A DNA stretch of 64,000 nucleotides from assembly GCF_001507435.1 (NCBI RefSeq), contig NZ_LMWH01000237.1, positions 27,691 to 91,690 of the forward strand, read 5' to 3'. Each line of letters begins with the position of its first letter. Position 1 is the first letter of the stretch. The position numbers and the translations under genes were made by a program. The stretch comes from Streptomyces sp. NRRL F-5122. Its GTDB lineage: Bacteria > Actinomycetota > Actinomycetes > Streptomycetales > Streptomycetaceae. Below, in pieces: positions 1 through 8,052 of this stretch. The notes below the pieces were generated by a model. That model made no database searches, was not told the origin of the DNA, and worked only from the letters and a program-made list of their open reading frames with translations.

Positions 1-302
1 ACACGCTCCGGTTGGCGGACCTCGTGATCGACCCGGCGGCCCGTACCGCGCACCGGGGCGGCCGGCCGCTGGAGCTGACCCGGAGGGAGTTCGAACTCCT
101 CGAAGTCCTCGCCCGCAACGCCGGTCTTGTCCTCACCCGCGACCAGCTCCTGGACCGGGTGTGGGGATACGACTTCGATGTGCGCACCGACGCGGTCGAC
201 ACCTTCGTCAGCTATCTGCGACGCAAGCTCGAGGCGCACGGCGGCAGGCGGCTCGTGCACACGGTGCGCGGAGTGGGCTTCGTGCTCCGGGAGGAACCAT
301 GA
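1..302 (+). CDS. Response regulator, OmpR/PhoB family (C-terminal part, cut by window edge)
   Basis: Only the DNA-binding end of the protein is present; the receiver domain lies before the window. The visible ~99 residues form a winged helix: a leading strand segment (LVIDP), the helix around LTRREFELLEVLA, the recognition helix around TDAVDTFVSYLRRKLE, and the wing VHTVRGVGFVLRE, all typical of OmpR/PhoB effector domains. The gene ends about 40 nt before the histidine kinase, so the two are a two-component pair in one operon. It would bind direct repeats in DNA after phosphorylation. The regulon cannot be told from the sequence; the two small exported proteins downstream are possible targets. 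The OmpR-type assignment is firm. Confidence 0.9.
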   Translation, partial: TLRLADLVIDPAARTAHRGGRPLELTRREFELLEVLARNAGLVLTRDQLLDRVWGYDFDVRTDAVDTFVSYLRRKLEAHGGRRLVHTVRGVGFVLREEP

Positions 303-342
303 CGGACCGGGGTGCCCGGCGCACGCCTGCGGGGGAGTCGGT

Positions 343-1806
343 ATGAGGCTGTCCACCCGCATCGGAATCGCCGTCGGACTCACCGTCCCGCTGCTCGTGC
401 TCGCCTCCGGCTGGCTGCTGCTCCGCCTGGTCGCCCAGGATCTGCACCGGGAGGAGGACCGCCGGCTGCGCGAGCGGGCCGCGGCCGTGCTCCCGGACGC
501 CCGCGCCCTGCTGCGTGCCACGGCGGCGGGCCGTTCCCAGGCGGCCGACACCAGGGAACGGCGGCTCTACAGCGCGGCACTCGACGTCGGCATACGCGTC
601 GTGGGACCCGCCGCGACCTTCACCGGTGGACCGCAGCCCGCTGCCTCGGTGGCGCTGCCGGCGCGGGCCGCCGCACCGGTGACCGTGCGCCAGGGCGGGA
701 ACAGCTGGCGGGCGCTGTCCGTGCCGGTCGAGATCACCCGCGCCCACGGCACCCTCTGGGTGTTCCAGTCCGACACCGCCGAGCGGACCCAGCTCCGGCT
801 CGTACGACGACGCGTGGTCATGACGGCCCTGCTCGCCGCCCCCCTGTCCGGTCTGCTCGCCTGGGGCGTCGCCACCGGAGCCACCGGTCCGCTGCGCCGG
901 CTCGGCCGCCGCACCGCGGGCCTCGACCCCCGCACGAGCACCACCCGGCTCCATCACGAGCACACCGGCGTGACAGAGGTGGACGACCTCGCGGACACCC
1001 TCCGGACGGTCCTGGCACGCTACGACGAACAGGCCGCCCGCACCGGTGAGGCCCTGGAGACGGCGCGCTCCTTCTCCGCCGCGGCCTCGCACGAACTGCG
1101 CACGCCGCTGATGAGCATGGGCACCAACCTCGACATCCTCACGGGCCACCCGGACCTGCCGGAACCGGACCGTACGGAGGTCCTCGGCGATCTGCGCAAC
1201 GAGCACGCCCGCCTCCTGGGTCTGCTGGTGATGCTGCGGGATCTGGGGCGCGGCGATCTGGTGGAGGCGGAGGCGTTCCGCACGGTGGACGTCGCGGAGA
1301 GCGCGGACGCGGCGGTCGCCGAGGCCGGGCGGCGTGATCCGCACGCCCGGATCACGCTGCGGGCCGAACCCGGGCTGACGGTGCACGGCTGGGAGCCCGG
1401 ACTGCGGCTGCTGCTGGACAACCTGCTCGCCAACGCACTGGCGCACGGACGGGACGCGCGGGGCGACGCACGGGTGGCGGTCGGCGTGCGGGGCACCGGC
1501 ACCGAGGTCGTGATCACGGTGGACGACCGCGGTCCCGGCGTGCCGCCCGAGGCGCGCGAGCGGATCTTCGGGCGGTTCCTGCGCGGGCCGGAGAGCGCCG
1601 GGTCGGGTCTCGGACTGACCCTGGTCGCCCAGCAGACGGCGCTGCACCGGGGGAGTGTCACGGTCGGGGACGGTCCGGACGGTGCCGGGGCGCGCTTCGC
1701 GGTGCGGCTGCCCCGGGTCGGCGGCGAGCTGCCCGACCGGCGGGACTGGCTGATCGCAGCAGCCGGGGCGAACCGGTCACAGAGTTCCCACAAAGTCGGT
1801 TCCTAG
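343..1806 (+). CDS. Sensor histidine kinase
   Basis: A 487-residue membrane kinase, partner of the response regulator just upstream. Start chosen at the ATG preceded by a GGGGGAG box, 6 nt away; longer in-frame starts run back into the regulator gene. It has an N-terminal membrane segment at ~8-28, an extracytoplasmic sensor of ~135 residues, a second membrane segment near 165-185, a HAMP-like linker, then the DHp box SHELRTPL with phospho-acceptor His near residue 250. The ATPase domain shows the N box (DNLLANALAHG), the G1 box (DDRGPGVP) and the G2 box (GSGLGLTL). The signal it senses is unknown; the sensor domain has no recognisable motif. Confidence 0.92.
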   Translation: MRLSTRIGIAVGLTVPLLVLASGWLLLRLVAQDLHREEDRRLRERAAAVLPDARALLRATAAGRSQAADTRERRLYSAALDVGIRVVGPAATFTGGPQPAASVALPARAAAPVTVRQGGNSWRALSVPVEITRAHGTLWVFQSDTAERTQLRLVRRRVVMTALLAAPLSGLLAWGVATGATGPLRRLGRRTAGLDPRTSTTRLHHEHTGVTEVDDLADTLRTVLARYDEQAARTGEALETARSFSAAASHELRTPLMSMGTNLDILTGHPDLPEPDRTEVLGDLRNEHARLLGLLVMLRDLGRGDLVEAEAFRTVDVAESADAAVAEAGRRDPHARITLRAEPGLTVHGWEPGLRLLLDNLLANALAHGRDARGDARVAVGVRGTGTEVVITVDDRGPGVPPEARERIFGRFLRGPESAGSGLGLTLVAQQTALHRGSVTVGDGPDGAGARFAVRLPRVGGELPDRRDWLIAAAGANRSQSSHKVGS

Positions 1807-1854
1807 CCTCCGCGGCGGAGGACGGACGACGGGCCGTCCGGAACGGAGGCGGAG

Positions 1855-2256
1855 ATGGACGCACGACGAGGGCGCCGCACACTGCTCGCAGGACTGGCCG
1901 CGGCGGCGCTGCTGGCGACCGGAACCGGGGCGGCCGCGGCCGACAGCTCACCCGCGCCCGGGCCCACGGGTGACGGAGCGCACGCGTTGTGCAAGCGGGT
2001 GCCGAAGATCGACCGGCGACTCGAGCGGGCGCTGAAGCGGCTCGACGGCGGAGTGGGCGCGCGCGGATCCGTCGCACGGCTCCAGCGGCGTCTGGACAAC
2101 GCGAAGAAGGCGGACCACGACGAGATCGCCACGCTCCTCCAGGACCGGCTCACCTTCCGCAAGTCCCTGGTGCCGACGCTTCAGCAGCGTCAGAGGGACC
2201 TGGAGGGCGTCAAGAGCTGGTGCGCCGCCCACAACAACGGCAAGGCGGCGAGGTGA
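1855..2256 (+). CDS. Small exported protein, unknown function
   Basis: 133 residues. The N-terminus is a clear signal peptide: RRGRR followed by a hydrophobic run (LAGLAAAALLATG) and an AxA-type cleavage region near residues 27-30. The mature part is basic and helical, rich in Arg/Lys/Leu (RRLERALKRL, LQRRLDNAKK, LQQRQRDLEG), with two cysteines near its ends that could pair. This suggests a small extracellular coiled coil. It overlaps the next gene by one base (TGATG), so the two are translated together. Lying directly after a two-component system, it may be a target or accessory of it, but that is inference. No known family recognised. Confidence 0.75.
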   Translation: MDARRGRRTLLAGLAAAALLATGTGAAAADSSPAPGPTGDGAHALCKRVPKIDRRLERALKRLDGGVGARGSVARLQRRLDNAKKADHDEIATLLQDRLTFRKSLVPTLQQRQRDLEGVKSWCAAHNNGKAAR

Positions 2257-2483
2257 TGCGGGCGCGCCGGGCGCTGCGCCGGGCGGCGCCCGCGGTGGTC
2301 CTCCTGGTGGGGCTCACCGCGGGCTGCGCCGGGAACCGTGGCGCGGCGGCCACGCCGTCCTCGTCCGCGGCCCCCTCGGCGGAACCCTCCGGTCTCGCCG
2401 ACGCGCAGAAGGCGGTGTCCGCCGCCGAGTCCGCGCTCGCGCGGGCCGACCAGGACGCCGCGCAGGACGACAGCGACCGCTGA
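2256..2483 (+). CDS. Small lipoprotein, unknown function
   Basis: 75 residues. The N-terminus (MRARRALRRAAPAVVLLVGLTAGC) is a lipoprotein signal peptide with lipobox LTAGC, so the protein should be lipid-anchored outside the membrane. The mature part is a Ser/Ala/Pro linker followed by a short Ala/Asp-rich helix (AVSAAESALARADQDA). The start overlaps the stop of the preceding exported-protein gene, implying coupled expression. A GTG one codon earlier is also possible. Together the pair looks like a small surface module next to the two-component system; the function is unknown. Confidence 0.7.
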   Translation: MRARRALRRAAPAVVLLVGLTAGCAGNRGAAATPSSSAAPSAEPSGLADAQKAVSAAESALARADQDAAQDDSDR

Positions 2484-2489
2484 CGGGCC

Positions 2490-2513
2490 GGGGAGCGCCG
2501 TTCAGCGCTCCCC
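2490..2513. terminator. Bidirectional hairpin between convergent genes
   Basis: Inverted repeat GGGGAGCGC / GCGCTCCCC with a 6-nt loop that contains the stop codon of the adenosyltransferase gene. It sits where the lipoprotein gene and the adenosyltransferase gene converge, so it could terminate both. There is no U-tract, as usual in Streptomyces. Confidence 0.6.
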
Positions 2514-3074
2514 GCCCGGCACCCACAGCACGTCGCCGGTCTCCTTGTTCGCGTACCGGGCGAGGATGAACAGCAGATCGGAGAGCCGGTTGAGATAGGT
2601 CGCGGTCAGCGGGTTCATCACCTCGCCGTGGACCTCCAGAGCGGCCCAGGTGGAGCGCTCGGCCCGCCGTACGACCGTGCAGGCCTGGTGCAGCAGGGCG
2701 GCTCCCGGCGTGCCGCCGGGCAGGATGAACGAGCGCAGTTTCTCCAACTGCTCGAGGAACCGGTCGCAGTCCGCCTCCAGCCGGTCGACATAGAACTGCT
2801 CGACCCGCAGCGGCGGGAACTCGGGGTTCTCGACCACGGGCGTCGACAGGTCCGCACCCACGTCGAACAGATCGTTCTGTACGCGGGTGAGGACCTTGAC
2901 GACCGCCTCGTCGAGTCCGCCCAGCGCGATCGCGGTGCCGATGACCGCGTTCGCCTCGTTGGCGTCCGCGTACGCGGCGATCCGCAGGTCGGTCTTCGGC
3001 ACCCGGCTCATGTCGCCGAGGTGCGTCGTCCCGCTGTCGCCGGTCCGCGTGTAGATGCGCGTCAGATTGACCAT
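2502..3074 (-). CDS. PduO-type ATP:cob(I)alamin adenosyltransferase
   Basis: 190 residues, normal length for the PduO/MMAB family. It moves the adenosyl group of ATP onto cob(I)alamin to make adenosylcobalamin, the cofactor of isobutyryl- and methylmalonyl-CoA mutases. Seen directly: the N-terminal ATP-binding stretch IYTRTGDSGTTHLGDMSRVPK-like region (residues ~7-26), the QNDLFDVGADLS motif near 66-77, and the C-terminal helices with VRRAERS and LNRLSDLLFILARYAN, which are family signatures. It is a cytosolic trimer in known members. The mutase gene icmA and the mutase chaperone meaB are in the same window, which fits a supply role. Assignment is firm. Confidence 0.94.
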   Translation of the reverse strand: MVNLTRIYTRTGDSGTTHLGDMSRVPKTDLRIAAYADANEANAVIGTAIALGGLDEAVVKVLTRVQNDLFDVGADLSTPVVENPEFPPLRVEQFYVDRLEADCDRFLEQLEKLRSFILPGGTPGAALLHQACTVVRRAERSTWAALEVHGEVMNPLTATYLNRLSDLLFILARYANKETGDVLWVPGGER

Positions 3075-3087
3075 GTGACCAGCGTAG

Positions 3088-3300
3088 TTACGCTCCGGCG
3101 GTCCGGAACACCCGTGTGCCCACCGTCACGGCGGGTGTCGCGAGGCCGGTGGCGACCGGCGCCCCGCACGGTTCGACCGCCGTCGCGCGGTAGCCGGGGA
3201 ACGCGTCCCGGACCGCGTCCACCGGACAGCGGAACGGCATCGGGTGGGACAGCCCGCCCGGCAGGGTCCAGGAGCCGTCGGCAGAAGCGGCCCGGACGGC
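3088..3300 (-). pseudogene. Gene fragment A (C-terminal remnant, unknown family)
   Basis: Reading the minus strand, a frame ending in TAA at 3090-3088 gives about 65 residues with natural composition: ADGSWTLPGG, then HPMPFRCPVDAVRDAFPGY, then ATGLATPAVTVGTRVF. There is no credible start codon or ribosome site; upstream the same frame becomes Arg-rich nonsense. DGSWTLPGG resembles the start of a Nudix box, but the catalytic REx2EExG part is absent. It probably is the decayed end of a gene; the family is unclear. Confidence 0.4.
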
Positions 3301-3560
3301 GCCATGAGCGGCATCGTCGTCGCGTTGACGACGGGTGCGTACTCCTGCGGGATGCCCTCCTTCATGGCGGTGCGTACGACAGGGAGGCGAGCGGGACGGC
3401 CGGCGGCGCCACGAGGACGAAGCCGATCACCATCCCCGCGAGCGATGCCCGGGCTCTTCTCGAAGACGATCGAGAATCCGGCGAACGCGGCATCGAAGAG
3501 GACGAGTTGGAGCAGCGGACCCGGTACCGGCGCCTGCCAGGAGCTGCTCCCCGACGCCGG
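3281..3560 (-). pseudogene. Gene fragment B (frameshifted membrane-protein remnant)
   Basis: On the minus strand, pieces of a membrane protein appear in different frames: a hydrophobic stretch LLQLVLFDAAFAGFSIVFEK, then in another frame AGMVIGFVLVAPPAVPLASL, then back to the first frame with KEGIPQEYAPVVNATTMPLM. Joining them needs at least two frame changes, so the gene is broken. The pieces look like transmembrane helices and a connecting loop of a transporter or membrane enzyme; the family was not recognised. Confidence 0.4.
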
Positions 3561-3597
3561 CGCGGCAGGCCGGTGAGCGGCAGGCCGCATCAACCGG

Positions 3598-3750
3598 GTG
3601 CACCGGACGGTGACGGCCGTCATCGACCGGGAGACGACGGCCGGCCGCAATCCGGACGCAGGGTCCCGCGAGGTCCTTGTGCTTCTCGACCGCATCGAGG
3701 AGCTGTTGAGCGACAAGGTGCCCAACTACGCCGTCCGGGCCCAGGAATGA
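3598..3750 (+). pseudogene. Gene fragment C or tiny ORF (50 residues)
   Basis: A plus-strand frame with possible GTG start gives 50 residues of plausible protein: TVTAVIDRETTAGRNPDAG, REVLVLLDRIEELLSDKVP, NYAVRAQE. Codon third positions are mostly G/C, as in real genes here. An in-frame stop lies just upstream and there is no ribosome site, so it is more likely the 3' end of a lost gene than a functional small protein. It follows two other remnants, making 3.09-3.75 kb a decay zone. Confidence 0.35.
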
Positions 3751-3872
3751 CCCGTGCCGGTGTGATGTCCGTCATGTGAGACGTGACGCGCATTACTAAC
3801 TGCTCACACAGCCCCCCACGAGCGCTAGGGTCCGGCCGAGAGGCATACGTAGCGCGTCAGGGGAGTCGCACA

Positions 3873-4721
3873 GTGGCACGGAAGCTTGCCGTCATCGGAG
3901 CCGGACTCATGGGTTCCGGTATCGCCCAGGTATCGGCTCAGGCCGGTTGGGACGTCGTCCTGCGTGATGTCACCCAGGAGGCGCTGACGCGTGGCACGGA
4001 CGCCATCAAGGCCTCGTACGACAAGTTCGTGAGCAAGGGCAGGCTGGAGGCGCACGACGCCGACGCGGCGCTCGCCCGCATCACTTCGACCACCGACCTC
4101 GACGCCGCGGCCGACGCGGACGTCGTCATCGAAGCGGTCTTCGAGAAGCTCGAGGTCAAGCACGAGATCTTCCGGACTCTGGACAAGCTCGTCCGTGAGG
4201 ACGCCGTGCTCGCCTCCAACACCTCCGCCATCCCGATCACCAAGATCGCGGCGGCCACCGAGCACCCGGAGCGGGTCGTCGGTGTGCACTTCTTCTCGCC
4301 GGTGCCGATGATGCAGCTCGTCGAGCTGGTCCGGGGGTACAAGACGAGCGACGCGACCCTCGCCACCGCCCGGGAGTTCGCCGAGTCCGTGGGCAAGACC
4401 TGCATCGTCGTCAACCGCGACGTGGCCGGGTTCGTGACGACCCGTCTCATCTCGGCGCTCGTCGTCGAGGCGACCAAGCTCTACGAGTCGGGCGTGGCCA
4501 CCGCCGAGGACATCGACCTCGCCTGCAAGCTGGGGTTCGGCCACGCCATGGGTCCGCTGGCCACCGCCGACCTCACGGGCGTCGACATCCTGCTGCACGC
4601 CACCAGCAACATCTACACCGAGTCCCAGGACGAGAAGTTCGCTCCGCCGGAGCTGATGCGCCGGATGGTTGACGCCGGTGACTTCGGCCGCAAGAGCGGG
4701 CAGGGGTTCTACACGTACTGA
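3873..4721 (+). CDS. hbd: 3-hydroxybutyryl-CoA dehydrogenase
   Basis: 282 residues, the usual length. It oxidises 3-hydroxybutyryl-CoA to acetoacetyl-CoA (or the reverse) with NAD(P). Start is GTG after an AGGGGAG box; longer frames to the 5' side lack support. The Rossmann motif GAGLMGSG is at residues ~10-17, the EAVFEKLEVK stretch and SNTSAIPIT loop follow, and the catalytic His is in VHFFSPVPMM (near 139). The C-terminal domain carries NRDVAGFVTTRL and ends GRKSGQGFYTY, as in the family. It stands alone as a transcription unit. It may work with the acetyl-CoA acetyltransferase encoded at 21.1 kb in butyryl-CoA, ethylmalonyl-CoA or storage-polymer metabolism. Confidence 0.93.
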   Translation: MARKLAVIGAGLMGSGIAQVSAQAGWDVVLRDVTQEALTRGTDAIKASYDKFVSKGRLEAHDADAALARITSTTDLDAAADADVVIEAVFEKLEVKHEIFRTLDKLVREDAVLASNTSAIPITKIAAATEHPERVVGVHFFSPVPMMQLVELVRGYKTSDATLATAREFAESVGKTCIVVNRDVAGFVTTRLISALVVEATKLYESGVATAEDIDLACKLGFGHAMGPLATADLTGVDILLHATSNIYTESQDEKFAPPELMRRMVDAGDFGRKSGQGFYTY

Positions 4722-4743
4722 ATCCGCACGCACCTCTGGGGCC

Positions 4744-4759
4744 TCACCCCGTGGGGTGA
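4744..4759 (+). terminator. Short hairpin after hbd
   Basis: TCACCCC / GGGGTGA with a 2-nt loop, 22 bases after the hbd stop. Short but GC-rich; a possible terminator. Confidence 0.4.
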
Positions 4760-4866
4760 ATTCGGTATCGGTTCGCTTACAGACGGCAACCAGATCGTCC
4801 TTGGGGCAGTCAGAAGTTGCACAACCACAACGCGGAGTAAGAACGACGCACTCTCGGGGAGCGCAT

Positions 4867-5190
4867 ATGCACATCAGGGGCGACCACGCCGGGGTGGTCG
4901 TCGGGGGCCGCCTCGACGTCCACAGCGCGGCGGACGCCCGTACGGTCCTGCATGCGGCCGTCGACGACGGAGTCGGCGACCTGATCCTCGACCTGTCCGA
5001 ACTGGACTCCTGGGACGCCACCGGACTCGGGGTGATCATGGGAGTCCATCGGAGGGCCGGACGGTGCGGACGGCGGCTGGTGCTGCGCGGCGTGCCGGCC
5101 CAGATGCAGCGTCTGCTGGTGGCCACCCGGCTGCACCGGATCCTGGCCATCGAGGGCGGCATCGGGGTGGAGTCCCTCCCCCGGGTGTGA
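4867..5190 (+). CDS. STAS-domain protein (anti-sigma factor antagonist-like)
   Basis: 107 residues forming a single STAS domain. Start ATG follows a GGGGAG box. The conserved core reads LILDLSELDSWDATGLGVIMGVHRRAG. In SpoIIAA/RsbV-type proteins the phospho-acceptor Ser directly follows the Asp of this loop (DSSG). Here the loop is D-A-T-G, so that position is Ala and only the next residue is Thr. If the alignment is right, this protein cannot be switched off by the usual kinase, or is phosphorylated on Thr. It lies 246 nt before a large ATPase gene on the same strand; partner switching with that protein is possible but unproven. Confidence 0.88.
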   Translation: MHIRGDHAGVVVGGRLDVHSAADARTVLHAAVDDGVGDLILDLSELDSWDATGLGVIMGVHRRAGRCGRRLVLRGVPAQMQRLLVATRLHRILAIEGGIGVESLPRV

Positions 5191-5436
5191 GCGAGGAGTG
5201 CGGCGCGTCACGGGAGTGAACGCTGACGAAACGCACGTCGCGCGCAATCCTCACGAGACTGTGATGTCTCGGACGGCGCGGTACCCCGGCTTGTCAGAGA
5301 TACTGTGCGAAGGTTTAGGGTTCGGCTGCCCGCCGCCCGACACCCTAGAGCGGGCACCGGACCAGAAGCGACAGCGCAGTGTGCGGCGAGGCCGGGAGGG
5401 GCTCAGGCACACGACGCTTTTGGGGGGCTAGGACCT
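5191..5436 (+). promoter_or_regulatory. Promoter region of the ATPase gene
   Basis: This 246-nt gap holds an inverted repeat CGAGAC / GTCTCG (5254-5271), which may end the STAS transcript or be an operator. It also has a candidate sigma-70-type promoter TTGTCA (5291-5296), 17-nt spacer, TTTAGG (5314-5319). The transcript would carry a ~110-nt leader to the ATG at 5437. Confidence 0.4.
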
Positions 5437-7983
5437 ATGGACCCGAACAACACGGGACCCGAGGAGTACGGCCACGACGGCGCCGGAGACACGCCGCGTC
5501 AGCGCCCGCCGCGGGATCCCATGACCCCGGACTTCGGACAGCCGGTACCCGCGCTCGTGCGAACCGTCGGGCTGGTGTCCGGCGATCTGCTGCTGACCGT
5601 CAACCCTGTCGACGGCAGCGAGATAGAGGTCCGGCCGCCGGAGGGAACCTCGGGGTCCGAGCGGCCGGTGAAGTACACCACGGCGGAACGGGCCACGCGC
5701 GCCGCCGCCGCCCGGCCGCCGGTGCCCGCGGGATCCGTCCAGCGGCCGCCGACGCTGCTGGAGCGCCAGGACGAACGTGAGCGACTGGTGAGGCTCCTCG
5801 CCCGTGGACGCTCGGTCCGTCTCACCGGACCCGCCGGCTCCGGGCGCAGCGCCCTGCTGGACGTCGTCGCCGAGGACTGCTCGGACCTCGCGCCCGACGG
5901 CGTGGTGCGCCTGTCCGGCAACCGCCGCACCGCGAGCGACCTCCTGTACGACCTGTTCGCCGCCGTCTACCGGGCACCCCTGTACCGCCCGGGGCTCCAG
6001 GAGCTGCTCCAGTACGTCCACGAGATCGGCGCCGTCGTCGTCCTGGACGACCTGGAGATCGGCGGCAGCGCGCTCGACGAGCTGCTCGACGCGACGCCCG
6101 AGTGCGCGTTCCTGCTGTCCGCCACGCCCGACGTGCCCGCACCCTCGACCGACTCGCATGTGGAGGAGGTCTTCCTCGGCGGTCTCGACCGCGCGGGCGG
6201 TGTGGAACTGCTCGAGCAGGCCGTCGGCCGCGAGCTCAGCGAGGAGGAGTCCAACTGGGCGGGCGATCTGTGGTTCGAGTCCGAAGGGCTGCCGCTGCGC
6301 TTCGTGCAGGCGGGGGCCCTGCTGCGGCAGCGTGACAGGCAGCAGGCCGACGAGAGCGCCGTGGACGAGTTCGGTGTCTTCGAGGACGTCCCGGTGGACG
6401 CGCCCTTCGACGCCGGGGACGGCAACGACGTCCCGCTGCCCTCGCTCGCCGAGGCCGCCGCGGCCGCCCCGCTGCTCGCCTCCCGGCTGAGCGCGTCGGC
6501 GCGCGAGACCCTGAAGTTCGCGGTTGCACTCGGCGGCGAGGTGCCCCACCAGACGCATCTGCCGGCCCTCGTCGACGACACCCACGCGGACGCGGCGCTC
6601 GCCGAACTCGTGGGCTGCGCGCTGGTCTCCCCGGTCGGCTCCCACTACCGGCTCGCGGCCGGGGTGCTCACCCAGCTGGAGGCCGCCGGGTACACCACCG
6701 GCGCCGAGGAGTACGCGCTCAAGGCCGGCCGGCACTACGCCTGGTGGGCCGGACACCCCTCCGTCACGCCGGAGAGGGTCTCGGCGGAGGCCGACGCCGT
6801 GCTGGCCGCACTGACCGCCCTGGTGCCGAACACCACGCCACCGGAGGGCGACGAGGAGGCCCCCGCCGTCGAGCTGGCCCGGCAGGCCGCCCCCGCGTTC
6901 GCCGCGGGGCTGCAGTGGGGCGCCTGGGAGCGGGCGCTGCGGGCCGGGGCCGAGGCGTCCCAGCTCTCCGGAGAGGTCGGCGAACAGGCCTACTTCCACC
7001 ATGAGTTGGGCATACTCGCGCTCTGCGGCGGACAGCTGGACCGGGCCCGCGCCGAGCTGGAGGCCTCCATCGGGCTGCGCGGCGCCCTCTCCGACAAGCG
7101 GGGCGCGGTCGCCGGACGGCGTGCCCTCGCGCTGGTGGCCGACCGTTCCGGGACGACGCCGGCCGGCGGGCGGACCGCGGCGGGCGAGGAGGTGTCGGAC
7201 GCACGGCACGAGGAGTCGGCGTCGCCGCCCGGCGGCGTACCGGCCGGCTTCATGCTGACCGCCCCGACCGGGGACACGGCCACGCTCGTCACGCACCGGG
7301 CCGTGAACGAGCCTGAGGGCGGCACCGCGGGCGGAACCGCGCCCAAGGGCCTGCGGGGCGTGGTGAAGGGCACCCGGCGCAACCTCGTGGCCGCGGGCGC
7401 CGGCGCGGCGCTGGCCGCCCTGCTCGGTACGGTCGTGACGCTCGGCATGACATCGAACAACGACCCGAACGCCCCCTCCGACAACGTCCGTGTGGGCCCC
7501 TCGGCGAGCCAGGGCGCGGACGACGACGGCCTCGGAGCGGCCAAGGTGGACAAGGGTGACGACGGAGACGCCTCCGGCACCGCCAAACCGCCGACGCCGA
7601 CGGATCCCGGCCCGGACGGAACATACGGCACATCCGACGACCCGACGCCGACCAGCACGAGCGGGTTCCCGGTCGACGAACCCACGGGGACGAAGGGGTC
7701 GAAGCCTACGAAGTCGCCGTCCAAGTCGCCCACCTCGAAGCCGACGAAGACGACCAAGCCGCCAACCACGCCGTCGGACCCCTCGGATCCGTCGGACCCG
7801 CCGACCTCGCCGTCGGACCCCGTGACTCCGTCGGATCCGCCGACCGAGACCACCACCCCGCCCGCCTCCAACTCGGCAAGCGGTCCCGCCTCCTCCAGCG
7901 CCCCCGCCACCGTGACCAGCTCGGCGAGCGTCCCGGAGGGCGCCGACCCGGGTGCGCCGTCGGACACGGGCACGGTGATCTGA
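5437..7983 (+). CDS. Membrane-anchored STAND/AAA-like ATPase with exported Thr/Pro tail
   Basis: 848 residues. The N-terminal half is cytoplasmic: an Ala/Arg linker, then a P-loop GPAGSGRS (residues ~131-138), a Walker B-like VVVLDDLE (~200-206) and a winged-helix or helical region, as in STAND/NB-ARC-type signalling NTPases. Residues ~490-590 resemble a TPR-type helical repeat (AYFHHELGILALCGGQLDRARAE). One transmembrane helix (NLVAAGAGAALAALLGTVV) lies at ~649-670. After it comes a ~180-residue Ser/Thr/Pro/Asp tail with PSDPSDPSDPP-type repeats, probably outside the cell and spanning the wall. The topology suggests a sensor linking the wall and a cytosolic ATPase. Family members are usually called ATP/GTP-binding protein; the function is unknown. 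Confidence 0.8.
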   Translation: MDPNNTGPEEYGHDGAGDTPRQRPPRDPMTPDFGQPVPALVRTVGLVSGDLLLTVNPVDGSEIEVRPPEGTSGSERPVKYTTAERATRAAAARPPVPAGSVQRPPTLLERQDERERLVRLLARGRSVRLTGPAGSGRSALLDVVAEDCSDLAPDGVVRLSGNRRTASDLLYDLFAAVYRAPLYRPGLQELLQYVHEIGAVVVLDDLEIGGSALDELLDATPECAFLLSATPDVPAPSTDSHVEEVFLGGLDRAGGVELLEQAVGRELSEEESNWAGDLWFESEGLPLRFVQAGALLRQRDRQQADESAVDEFGVFEDVPVDAPFDAGDGNDVPLPSLAEAAAAAPLLASRLSASARETLKFAVALGGEVPHQTHLPALVDDTHADAALAELVGCALVSPVGSHYRLAAGVLTQLEAAGYTTGAEEYALKAGRHYAWWAGHPSVTPERVSAEADAVLAALTALVPNTTPPEGDEEAPAVELARQAAPAFAAGLQWGAWERALRAGAEASQLSGEVGEQAYFHHELGILALCGGQLDRARAELEASIGLRGALSDKRGAVAGRRALALVADRSGTTPAGGRTAAGEEVSDARHEESASPPGGVPAGFMLTAPTGDTATLVTHRAVNEPEGGTAGGTAPKGLRGVVKGTRRNLVAAGAGAALAALLGTVVTLGMTSNNDPNAPSDNVRVGPSASQGADDDGLGAAKVDKGDDGDASGTAKPPTPTDPGPDGTYGTSDDPTPTSTSGFPVDEPTGTKGSKPTKSPSKSPTSKPTKTTKPPTTPSDPSDPSDPPTSPSDPVTPSDPPTETTTPPASNSASGPASSSAPATVTSSASVPEGADPGAPSDTGTVI

Positions 7984-7997
7984 GGCCACCGTCCACA

Positions 7998-8038
7998 CGG
8001 CGAAGGCCGGGTCCGCAGCGCGGGCCCGGCCTTCGCCG
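7998..8038. terminator. Hairpin between convergent genes
   Basis: A 19-bp stem CGGCGAAGGCCGGGTCCGC / GCGGGCCCGGCCTTCGCCG (one G-U pair) with a 3-nt loop, between the ends of the ATPase gene and nucS. Placed to terminate transcription from both sides. Confidence 0.85.
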
Positions 8039-8052
8039 TCGTCGTACCGCCC

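Noticed and set aside
5428..7998. An 856-codon minus-strand frame opposite the STAND-like ATPase gene
   Set aside because: Arg/Gly-rich translation with no motif, antisense to a gene with P-loop, membrane helix and proper start.
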